A stretch of DNA of 37,055 nucleotides. Origin: Burkholderiaceae bacterium 16. GTDB taxonomy: Bacteria > Pseudomonadota > Gammaproteobacteria > Burkholderiales > Burkholderiaceae. Below, in pieces: positions 25,358 through 32,246 of this stretch (position 1 is the first letter of the stretch; each line of letters begins with the position of its first letter). The notes under the pieces are model-generated. The model saw only the letters and a list, made by a program, of their open reading frames with translations. It was not told the DNA's origin and ran no database searches. The stretch spans positions 1 to 37,055 of the forward strand of contig JYOD01000016.1 of assembly GCA_000955785.1 (NCBI GenBank). The letters are read 5' to 3'. Both the position numbers and the translations under genes were made by a program.

Positions 25358-26143
25358 GTGGAATACCCGTTCAACCTGTTCGACCTGCGTGGCAAGGTGG
25401 CCGCCATCACCGGCGCCGCGCGCGGCATCGGCGCCGAGACCGCGCGTGTGCTGGCCGCTGCCGGCGCCAAGGTCGCAGTGCTCGATCTGCTGGAAGCGGA
25501 CGGCCAGGCCACCGTGCAGCGCATCGAAGCGGAAGGCGGCCAGGCCGCCTACTGGAAGCTGGACGTGTCCAGCGAGGCTGAGGTGGGCAAGGTGTTCGGC
25601 GAGATCGCCGCCCGCTTCGGCCGCCTCGACATCCTGATCAACAACGCCGGCATCGATGGTGTCAACGCGCCCACCCACGAACTCGCCCTGGCGCAATGGC
25701 AGCGGGTGATGGACGTCAACGTCACCGGCACCTTCCTCTGCACCAAGCATGCAATCCCGCATCTTGAGCGTGCGGGTGGCGGCGCGATCGTCAATGTGTC
25801 GTCGATGTACGGCATCGTCGGCGGCGCCGACGTGCCGCCTTACCACGCCTCCAAGGCGGCGGTGCGGATGATGGCCAAGACCGATGCCATGCTCTACGCC
25901 GGCAAGAACATTCGTGCCAATTCCGTCCACCCGGGCTATATCCGCACGCCGATGATGGAGGAAGTTGCGCATGCCTCGGGGCAGGGCGATGGCCTGTTTG
26001 CCTATCTCGGCTCGCAGGCGCCGATGGGTCGCCTTGGCGAGCCGCGCGATATTGCCGCGGGCATCCTCTACCTGGTGTCCGACGCGGCCCGCTACGTGAC
26101 CGGCGCGGAGCTGGTGATCGACGGCGGCTATACGGCGCGTTGA
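25358..26143 (+). CDS. Short-chain dehydrogenase, 3-beta/17-beta-hydroxysteroid dehydrogenase-like
   Basis: This 261-residue SDR has TGAARGIGAETA (about 18-29), Asp in VLDLLEA (NAD preference), NNAG, catalytic Ser in NVSSMYGIVGG and YHASK. The stretch RANSVHPGYIRTPMM resembles RVNSIHPDGIYTPMM of the Comamonas 3-beta/17-beta-HSD, which oxidises hydroxyls at C3 or C17; this similarity is from memory and moderate. It uses a GTG start at 25358 with GGGAGA upstream. It lies 57 bp after the hydrolase and 27 bp before the isomerase, which fits 3-hydroxy-5-ene oxidation followed by isomerisation. Confidence 0.85.
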   Translation: MEYPFNLFDLRGKVAAITGAARGIGAETARVLAAAGAKVAVLDLLEADGQATVQRIEAEGGQAAYWKLDVSSEAEVGKVFGEIAARFGRLDILINNAGIDGVNAPTHELALAQWQRVMDVNVTGTFLCTKHAIPHLERAGGGAIVNVSSMYGIVGGADVPPYHASKAAVRMMAKTDAMLYAGKNIRANSVHPGYIRTPMMEEVAHASGQGDGLFAYLGSQAPMGRLGEPRDIAAGILYLVSDAARYVTGAELVIDGGYTAR

Positions 26144-26170
26144 GCGCCTTCATCTTCAACGAGGAAGGGA

Positions 26171-26584
26171 ATGCCCATCGACATGACCATGACCACGACC
26201 ACGACCACGAAAAAGAGCGCCGCCATGAAGGCCGCCCTGCTCGACTACGTGGCCGCTTTCAATGCGGCTGACGCCGAGCGCGTGGTGGCGCTGTTTGCCG
26301 ACGACGCGACCGTCGAGGATCCCGTTGGCAGCCCGGTGATAGCAGGGCGGGAGAGCATTCTCGCCTTCTACCGGCACGCGACGTCGCTCGGCGCACACCT
26401 GGAAGTGGTGGCGGCGCCCCGGGGTTCGCACGGCAATGCCGCGGCCTTGTGTTTCACCGTGTACGCGCAGTTGCAGGGGCGGTCGGTACGCATCGACGTG
26501 ACCGATGTGATGACCTTCGGTGCTGACGGGCGCATTACCGGGATGCGCGCCTTCTGGGGGCCGGATGACGTGCAACCGCAGTGA
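26171..26584 (+). CDS. ksi: Delta-5-3-ketosteroid isomerase (SnoaL/NTF2 fold)
   Basis: This 137-residue protein moves the C5-C6 double bond of 3-keto-5-ene steroids to C4-C5. The core VVALFADDATVEDPVGS is almost identical to Comamonas KSI (IVALFADDATVEDPVGS). Tyr26 matches KSI Tyr14, Asp50 matches catalytic Asp38 (same 24-residue spacing), and an Asp near 112 in DVTDVMTF matches Asp99. MRAFWG near the C-terminus matches MRALFG. The start at 26171 has GAGGAAGGGA directly upstream; this adds a Met/Thr-rich tail (MPIDMTMTTTTTTKK) that the known enzyme lacks, and an ATG at 26225 would give a shorter form. It follows the SDR and precedes a TetR gene. It is a specific steroid marker. Confidence 0.93.
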   Translation: MPIDMTMTTTTTTKKSAAMKAALLDYVAAFNAADAERVVALFADDATVEDPVGSPVIAGRESILAFYRHATSLGAHLEVVAAPRGSHGNAAALCFTVYAQLQGRSVRIDVTDVMTFGADGRITGMRAFWGPDDVQPQ

Positions 26585-26602
26585 GGCGCGTGCCGCGCGG
26601 CC

Positions 26603-27166
26603 ATGGTGAGACGTTGCCCGCGTGATGCGGCCATCACGCGCGAGCGCATCCTTGCCAGCGCTGAGCTGCTGTTCGAGCACCATGGCGTGCAAAGCGTCAC
26701 GCTGGAGCAGGTGGCCGGTGCCATCGCCATGACACGCGGCGCGATCTACGGGCATTTCCATAGCCGCGCCGACCTGCTGGCTGCCGTCATGGCGCGGGCG
26801 GAGGCGCATCTGGCCGGCCTGCTCCCACCCTTCGCCGGTAACGGCCGAGGCCTCGCCCGCCCGGATCTGGAGCGCGCGCTTGCGACGATGTTGCAGGATG
26901 AGGCTGTGCTGCGCTATGCGGGCATCGTCCTCGGCTTGCTGCACCACGCTTGCACGCCTGCGTGCAAGCTTTGCCACCTCACGGTCCACATCCGTTCCCG
27001 CGGCAGGGCGTTGTGCGACGGCCTTGGCAGGCTGCTGGGCGAGCAGGGCAAGGGCGCGCTGCTGGCGGCGCATCTATGGGGCCTGCTGTGCGCCCGCTCG
27101 CTGCGGCTGGCGCCGGTGGACCTGGCCGGATGCGTCGGGCCACTGCTGCAACTCTATGGGGAATAG
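26603..27166 (+). CDS. TetR/AcrR family transcriptional regulator (isomerase operon)
   Basis: This 187-residue regulator has a helix-turn-helix of the AcrR/TtgR type (VTLEQVAGAIAMTRGAIYGHFHSRADLLAAVM, about 33-64). Its ligand domain is short, with cysteines in HHACTPACKLCHL (about 115-127), an unusual CxxxCxxC arrangement that might bind metal or be redox-active (inference). It lies 18 bp after the isomerase gene, so it should be in the same transcript. It could repress the island, but the recurring 18-bp motif sits in an activator position, so this protein is not the obvious binder of that motif. A hairpin overlaps its stop codon. Confidence 0.82.
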   Translation: MVRRCPRDAAITRERILASAELLFEHHGVQSVTLEQVAGAIAMTRGAIYGHFHSRADLLAAVMARAEAHLAGLLPPFAGNGRGLARPDLERALATMLQDEAVLRYAGIVLGLLHHACTPACKLCHLTVHIRSRGRALCDGLGRLLGEQGKGALLAAHLWGLLCARSLRLAPVDLAGCVGPLLQLYGE

Positions 27167-27187
27167 CCGGGAATATCCGGTTATTCC
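27160..27187 (+). terminator. Hairpin at the end of the hydrolase-isomerase-TetR operon
   Basis: GGAATAGCCGG (27160-27170), a 6-nt loop GAATAT, and CCGGTTATTCC (27177-27187) form an 11-bp stem with one G-U pair in RNA. It overlaps the TAG stop at 27164-27166. No T-tract follows, so it is either a weak terminator, an mRNA-stabilising end or a DNA-binding dyad. Confidence 0.45.
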
Positions 27188-27302
27188 AGGGGCGCTTTGC
27201 CGGTATCTCGCTGTGAATTGCGCACGCCATTCGCGTATTCCCCTTTCTATCGCCGATCCAATCCTGCAGTACGCAGCGCCCACGGGCGTGCGGGATCGAC
27301 CC

Positions 27303-27346
27303 TAGTCTGCACGGACGAGGAAGTTTTCTCCTCTGGTGCTTACCTT
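27303..27346 (+). promoter_or_regulatory. Island motif copy 6 with -10 element, promoter of small gene B
   Basis: TAGTCTGCACGGACGAGG at 27303-27320 is followed after 20 nt by TACCTT at 27341-27346, predicting a start near 27353 and a 90-nt leader before the GTG at 27443. One position in the left part (TAGTCTG) differs from the other copies. Confidence 0.6.
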
Positions 27347-27442
27347 TGCGTTCAGCAGACCGTGCTGGCGCAACTGCATCGCCCCAGCGCCACAAGAGCA
27401 CGGCTGGGGAAGAAAAGGGATATACGCAGAGAGGAGACAGTC

Positions 27443-27691
27443 GTGAAGGCTCGATATCGCATCACATGCCTGTTGGGCGCCGTGCTGGCGCTGGGCTTCG
27501 CCGCCGGCCTGATTACGGGATCGCCTCCCGCCAGGGAGGACAGTGCGCGCGAGCGCGTAACGGCGGCCGCGAGCGCCGCGACGGATATCCGGGTGGCCGC
27601 GGACGCCGCGCTGAGCGATTGCGACGATGCCTGCCGGCAGAGCCGGGGCGTCGCGGCCGTGACGGCGCTGGGTCATCGCCCGCCACCCTAG
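27443..27691 (+). CDS. Small Cys-containing membrane or secreted protein, copy B
   Basis: This 82-residue protein, with a GTG start at 27443 set by GAGGAG 7-12 nt upstream, has a basic N-terminus (MKARYR), a hydrophobic helix at about residues 7-25, a variable linker, and the tail CDDACRQSRGVAAVTALGHR (Cys60, Cys64). It is a paralogue of the 83-residue protein at 2075-2326: the tails match at 14 of 20 positions and the ribosome-binding leaders are the same. A longer frame starting at 27197 lacks support. Motif copy 6 lies upstream. It is the last gene of the island, convergent with the nitrate reductase gene (46-bp gap). I do not recognise the family; a role at the cell envelope is inferred from the N-terminus. 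Confidence 0.72.
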   Translation: MKARYRITCLLGAVLALGFAAGLITGSPPAREDSARERVTAAASAATDIRVAADAALSDCDDACRQSRGVAAVTALGHRPPP

Positions 27692-27737
27692 TACCCAGGC
27701 CGCCCCGCAGGCTTGCCCTGGAGCACTGCCTGCTGCT

Positions 27738-30530
27738 TCAAGCCGCTTCCGCCACCCGTATCTCCGCCAGCAGCTTCTTCAGCTCCGGCACGCAAGACCC
27801 GCAATTGCCGCCCGCCTTCACGCAGGCGGTCACTTCGGCCGGCGTCTTCAGGTCGTGCTTGCGCACCGCGTCGCAGATGGTGTTGCGCCCCACGCCGAAG
27901 CAGGAGCACACAGTGGGGCCGGCGTCGGCGCCTTTTTCCATCGGCTGGCCCAGCAGCAGGCCGATTCGATCGGCGTCTTCCAGGCGGTCCTTGGCGAACA
28001 GCGTGGACAGCCACGCGCGCGAGGGCAGTTCGGGGCGCGTGCACACATAGATGCAGGCCTGGAGGCGGTCGTCGACCACATGGCCGGCATGGTAGACGCC
28101 GGCGGTGCGGTCTTCGTACTCGATCCAGTCCGCATTGGAGTCGTCGATGCCGAGCAACTGGCGGGCCCACGCGGCGCGGTCGGCGATAGTCTCGCGGCCG
28201 GCGAACTCGTAGCGCTGGAACTTGCGGCCCTGGATGCGCGTCCAGTAGGTCAGCGCGTCAGCCTGGAGGTCCTCGCGGCTCAACACGAAGCCATGCCACG
28301 ACACGCGGAACTCTTCCACGCGCACCGGCGTGTGCTTGAACTCGGGCTCGCCCGAGACCGGGTCCACCACCGGATTGACCAGCGCGCCTACGCGCGCATC
28401 GGAGCTGAACTGGCTGTTCCAGTGGATCGGCACGAATACGCTGCCGCGCGCAATGCCGCCGCCGTGCTGCACCCGCGCCACCATGGCGCCCCAGCGCGTG
28501 GTCACGCGAGCCAGCTTGCCTTCGCTGACGCCGCATAGCAGGGCGTCCTGCGGGTGCATGTCGACGAAGGGCTCGGCGATGTGGTCGGCCAGCTTTGGCG
28601 ATTTGCCTGTGCGGGTCATGGTGTGCCACTGGTCGCGTACGCGGCCCGTGTTGAGCACCAGCGGGAACTCGTCGTCGGTGGCGTGGAACGGCGCGCGCGG
28701 CGCGGTGGCGATAAAGCGGGCGCGGCCATCGGGATGGGCGAAACGGCCGTCGGTGAACAGCCGGGCAGTGCCGCCGGACGCGTTGGCGAAGCTCCCGGAG
28801 GGCGCGGCCGTCACCGGCCATTGCACCGGCGAGAGCGCGTCGAATTGCTGCTGGCTCATGCCAGCCAGCCCGGCGAGGTCGAACAGGCGTGGGGCGTGGG
28901 CCTGATCGCCGCTGCCCGCGTTCCGGTACGCGCTCAGCCGTGCGTGCTCGTCGAAGATCTCGTGCGGTCCGGCAAAGCGGAATCCCTCAAAGCCCATGCG
29001 CGTGGCAACGTCGCACAGGATCCGCCAGTCGGCGCGGGCTTCGCCGGGCGCCGGCAGGAAGGCGCGCTGGCGCGAGACGCGGCGCTCGGAACTGGTGACG
29101 GTGCCGTCCTTCTCGCCCCAGCCAAGCGCCGGCAGCAGGACGTGCGCTGCGTCGTTGGTATCCGTGCGCAGCATGATGTCGGAGCTGACTACCAGTTGGC
29201 ATCTGGCCAGCGCGCGGCGGGCCTGGTCGGCATCGGGCAGGCTGACGACCGGGTTGGTGGCGATCACCCACACGGCCTTGACGCGGCCTTGCTCGATGGC
29301 CTCGAACAGCTCCACCGCCTTCAGGCCAGGCTTGTCCGCGATGGCGGGCGAGCTCCAGAACGATTGCACGATCTCGCGGTGCAGCGGGTCGGCCAGCTCC
29401 ATGTGCGCGGCCAGCATATTGGCCAGGCCGCCGACTTCCCGGCCGCCCATCGCGTTAGGCTGCCCCGTCAGCGAGAAGGGGCCCATGCCCGGCTTGCCCA
29501 GCCGGCCAGTGGCCAGGTGGCAGTTGATGATGCTGTTGACCTTGTCGGTGCCTGCCGAGGATTGGTTCACGCCCTGGGAGAAGCCGGTCACCACCTTCGG
29601 CGTGGCGGCGAACAGCGCATAGAAACCACGCAGGGCTTCGGGGTCCAGCTTGCAGGCCTTGGCCACCTTTGCGACATCGGTGCAGTCCGGGCCAGCCGCG
29701 GCCAGCGCGGCATCCAGGCCGCTGGTATGGGCATCGATGAACGACTGGTCCAGCGCGCCGTGCTGCGCCAGGTAGTGCAGCAGGCCATTGAACAGCCACA
29801 CATCGGTGCCCGGCTTGACCGGCAGGTGCAGGTCGGCCAGCTCGCACGTTGCGGTGCGGCGCGGGTCGATCACCACCAGCTTCATCCCGGGGCGGGCTTC
29901 CTTGGCTTTCAACAGCCGCTGGAACAGGATCGGGTGGCACCACGCGGTGTTGGAGCCGACCAGTACCACCAGGTCGGCCAGTTCCAGGTCTTCGTAGTTG
30001 CCCGGCACCAGGTCCTCGCCAAAGGCGCGCTTGTGCCCGGCCACCGCCGACGACATGCACAGCCGCGAGTTGGTGTCGATATTGGCGCTGCCGATAAAGC
30101 CCTTCATCAGCTTGTTGGCGACGTAGTAGTCCTCGGTCAGCAACTGGCCGGAGACGTAGAGCGCAACGGCATCGGGGCCGTGCTCGGCGATGATGTCCTT
30201 GAAGCCCTGGGCGACCTTGTCCAGCGCGTGGTCCCAGGACACTTGCTGCAAGGCGCCGTCGGCCCCGCGTACTTGCGGGTGCAGCAAGCGGCCTTCCTGG
30301 CCAACGGTTTCCGCCAGGGCCGAGCCCTTCACGCACAGGCGGCCCTGGTTGGAGCCGTGGCTGGCGTCGCCGGCCACCTCCACGCTGCCGTCGGCATGGC
30401 GGGTGGCGCGCACGCCGCAGCCCACGCCGCAATACGGGCAGGTGGTATCGGTGACGGTGACTGAGGCGTCGGCGGACAGCAGGGCGGGCGAACCGGTTGA
30501 GAGGATGATGGGGATATCGGACAGGTTCAC
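27738..30530 (-). CDS. nasA: Assimilatory nitrate reductase catalytic subunit
   Basis: This 930-residue cytoplasmic molybdoenzyme reduces nitrate to nitrite. The N-terminal [4Fe-4S] site is CPYCGVGCG (Cys31, 34, 38) with Cys66 in GRLCVKG, followed by the bis-MGD molybdopterin domains (NSRLCMSSAVAGHKRAFG, NQSSAGTDKVNSI, and the MGD-binding C-terminal part LVLNTGRVRDQWHTMTRTG). A C-terminal BFD-like [2Fe-2S] domain has Cys875, 877, 910 and 913, typical of the Klebsiella NasA type, where electrons arrive from the FAD/NADH subunit. It starts with GTG at 30530; no strong ribosome site is visible. It is the last gene of the nitrate operon, 73 bp after the electron-transfer gene. Confidence 0.94.
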   Translation of the reverse strand: MNLSDIPIILSTGSPALLSADASVTVTDTTCPYCGVGCGVRATRHADGSVEVAGDASHGSNQGRLCVKGSALAETVGQEGRLLHPQVRGADGALQQVSWDHALDKVAQGFKDIIAEHGPDAVALYVSGQLLTEDYYVANKLMKGFIGSANIDTNSRLCMSSAVAGHKRAFGEDLVPGNYEDLELADLVVLVGSNTAWCHPILFQRLLKAKEARPGMKLVVIDPRRTATCELADLHLPVKPGTDVWLFNGLLHYLAQHGALDQSFIDAHTSGLDAALAAAGPDCTDVAKVAKACKLDPEALRGFYALFAATPKVVTGFSQGVNQSSAGTDKVNSIINCHLATGRLGKPGMGPFSLTGQPNAMGGREVGGLANMLAAHMELADPLHREIVQSFWSSPAIADKPGLKAVELFEAIEQGRVKAVWVIATNPVVSLPDADQARRALARCQLVVSSDIMLRTDTNDAAHVLLPALGWGEKDGTVTSSERRVSRQRAFLPAPGEARADWRILCDVATRMGFEGFRFAGPHEIFDEHARLSAYRNAGSGDQAHAPRLFDLAGLAGMSQQQFDALSPVQWPVTAAPSGSFANASGGTARLFTDGRFAHPDGRARFIATAPRAPFHATDDEFPLVLNTGRVRDQWHTMTRTGKSPKLADHIAEPFVDMHPQDALLCGVSEGKLARVTTRWGAMVARVQHGGGIARGSVFVPIHWNSQFSSDARVGALVNPVVDPVSGEPEFKHTPVRVEEFRVSWHGFVLSREDLQADALTYWTRIQGRKFQRYEFAGRETIADRAAWARQLLGIDDSNADWIEYEDRTAGVYHAGHVVDDRLQACIYVCTRPELPSRAWLSTLFAKDRLEDADRIGLLLGQPMEKGADAGPTVCSCFGVGRNTICDAVRKHDLKTPAEVTACVKAGGNCGSCVPELKKLLAEIRVAEAA

Positions 30531-30565
30531 GTTAGCGCTCGTTGCTGGCGGTCAATCGGGGACTG

Positions 30566-30596
30566 GATCGTTCAAGCGTTGAATCGTTCAAGCGTT
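30566..30596. repeat. Tandem 15-bp repeat upstream of nasA
   Basis: GATCGTTCAAGCGTT (30566-30580) is repeated as AATCGTTCAAGCGTT (30582-30596), a 16-bp period, in the 73-bp gap between the electron-transfer gene and nasA. It may reflect local slippage or a small regulatory or processing element. Confidence 0.7.
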
Positions 30597-30603
30597 AGAT
30601 CGG

Positions 30604-31833
30604 TCAGGCTGCCATGGCCTCGCACTGCGCCTTGCCGAACAGCAGCCGCTGGCGCATGGCGCCCACCGGGGCGCCGCTCTGGATCAGGTCGAAGTACCAG
30701 GGGCCGTCCTGCACGTCGCCGTACAGTACCGCCCCGACCAGCCGCCCGCCTTGCAGCACCAGCCGCTTGTACATGCCGCGGCGAGGATCTCGCATGACGA
30801 GATCCTCGCTGCCTTCGCCGCCGATGAAGTCGCCGGCGGAGTAAAGATCCACGCCAGTCACTTTGAGCTTGGTGGCCGTGGCCTGCTGCACATAGCGGCG
30901 ATGCCCGGCGCCCGCCAGGTGCGCGGCGGCCACGCGCGCCTGTTCCCAGATCGGCGCGACCAGCCCGAATGTGGCCTGCCGGTGCTGCACGCATTCGCCT
31001 ACGGCGTACACGCGCGGATCGAAGGTCTGCAAGGTGTCGTCCACCACGATGGCGCGCTCGCAGCGCAACCCGGCCTGCTGGGCCAGTTCGATATTGGGGC
31101 GTACGCCGGCGGTCATCACCACCAGGTCGGCGGGGATCTGGGTACCGTCTTTAAAGCATACGCCGGTCACGCGGTCTTCCCCAAGGATGCCGCTGGTATT
31201 GGCATTGAGCAGGAAGCGCAGGCCCTTGCGCTCCAGCGCCTGCTTGAGCAACGCGGCGGCGGGCTTGTCGAGCTGGCGCTCCATCAGGCTGTCGGCCACG
31301 TGCACTACGCTGACCTCCATGCCCTGGCGCATCAGGCCGTTGGCGGCTTCCAGGCCGAGCAGGCCGCCGCCGATCACCACGGCGTGGCGATGGTTGCGGG
31401 CCGCCGCCAGCATGGTTTCCACGTCCTGGATGTCGCGAAAGGCGATCACGCCGTCGAGCTGGTGGCCCGGCACGGGGATGATGAAAGGCTTGGAGCCGGT
31501 CGCCAGCAGCAGGCGGTCGTAGCCCACTTCCCGCCCGGACTGCGAGCGCACCAGCCGGCGGCGGCGGTCGATCGCCACCACCGAATCGCCCGCCAGCAGT
31601 TCGATACCGTTCTGTTCGTACCAGTCGCGGGTGTTGAGCATGATGTCCGCGACCGTCTTCTCGCCCGCCAGCACCGGCGAGAGCAGGATGCGATTGTAAT
31701 TGCCGTGCGGCTCGGCGCCGAACACGGTGATGTCATAGAGGTCGGGCGCGAGCTTGAGCAACTCCTCGACCGTACGCATGCCGGCCATGCCGTTGCCGAC
31801 CACGACCAGTCGGGGTTTGGGGGGCGTGGTCAT
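30604..31833 (-). CDS. FAD/NAD(P)H electron-transfer subunit of assimilatory nitrate reductase
   Basis: This 409-residue FAD protein looks like the N-terminal half of NirB and corresponds to Klebsiella NasC (named NasB in other species). It passes electrons from NADH to the nitrate reductase. The FAD fold is VVVGNGMAGMRTVEEL (about 10-25), followed by LLLATGSKPFIIPVPG, the NADH fold AVVIGGGLLGLEAANGLM, and DPRVYAVGECVQH near 285. It lacks the [2Fe-2S] and siroheme domains of NirB. Its start overlaps the nirD stop by 4 bp (ATGA), indicating translational coupling. It lies between nirD and nasA in the operon. Confidence 0.9.
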   Translation of the reverse strand: MTTPPKPRLVVVGNGMAGMRTVEELLKLAPDLYDITVFGAEPHGNYNRILLSPVLAGEKTVADIMLNTRDWYEQNGIELLAGDSVVAIDRRRRLVRSQSGREVGYDRLLLATGSKPFIIPVPGHQLDGVIAFRDIQDVETMLAAARNHRHAVVIGGGLLGLEAANGLMRQGMEVSVVHVADSLMERQLDKPAAALLKQALERKGLRFLLNANTSGILGEDRVTGVCFKDGTQIPADLVVMTAGVRPNIELAQQAGLRCERAIVVDDTLQTFDPRVYAVGECVQHRQATFGLVAPIWEQARVAAAHLAGAGHRRYVQQATATKLKVTGVDLYSAGDFIGGEGSEDLVMRDPRRGMYKRLVLQGGRLVGAVLYGDVQDGPWYFDLIQSGAPVGAMRQRLLFGKAQCEAMAA

Positions 31834-32201
31834 GCGGCCACCCAGACTTTGCCGTCATAGACGCGGGCCGGATACGCCGCGATGGAGTGCTCGGGCGCTT
31901 CCAGGCATTCGCCGGTCTGCAGATCGAAGTGATGCTTGTAGATCGGCGACGCCACCACGATGCGCTCGCCCAGGCTGCCCACCAGGCCGCGCGACAGCAC
32001 GGCGGCGTTGGAATTGGGATCGTAATTGGAGATGGCGAACACCTGGTCGCCGTTGCCGCCCTGATCGTCGCTGTGGCCGGGGCCGACCCGGAACACGGCG
32101 ATCTGTGCCTTGTCCACCAGTGCGCACACGCCGGTATTGGGCACGATGTCGCGCAGGCTGCAAACGGCGGTCCAGGCTTCGGTATGGTGGGTGTGGCTCA
32201 T
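31830..32201 (-). CDS. nirD: Nitrite reductase (NADH) small subunit
   Basis: This 123-residue Rieske-fold partner of NirB is needed for NADH-dependent nitrite reduction to ammonium. It shows the NirD pattern WTAVCSLRDIVPNTGVCALV, VFAISNYDPNSNAAVLSRG, and SPIYKHHFDLQTGECLE. As in other NirD proteins, the Rieske Cys-His ligands are not all present, so no cluster is expected. The start at 32201 follows AAGGAAG. It is 45 bp after nirB and overlaps the next gene by 4 bp. Confidence 0.93.
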   Translation of the reverse strand: MSHTHHTEAWTAVCSLRDIVPNTGVCALVDKAQIAVFRVGPGHSDDQGGNGDQVFAISNYDPNSNAAVLSRGLVGSLGERIVVASPIYKHHFDLQTGECLEAPEHSIAAYPARVYDGKVWVAA

Positions 32202-32246
32202 GATGTCTTCCTTGGGCATTGGCGCGAGATGTTGGGTCGGGACGGT

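Noticed and set aside
24476..25972. 498-codon minus-strand frame across the hydrolase and SDR genes
   Set aside because: It crosses two well-defined plus-strand genes and their gap, and its product is His/Gln/Arg-rich with no recognisable domain.
27197..27442. Upstream extension of small gene B to 27197
   Set aside because: The extended part crosses the promoter motif and -10 element, has no homology to small gene A and no ribosome binding site, whereas the GTG at 27443 has a good one.
28554..30464. Long plus-strand open frame of 636 codons antisense to nasA
   Set aside because: It is a shadow of the GC-rich nasA gene: no family motifs, His/Gln/Arg-rich composition and no ribosome binding site, while the minus strand encodes a clear molybdoenzyme.
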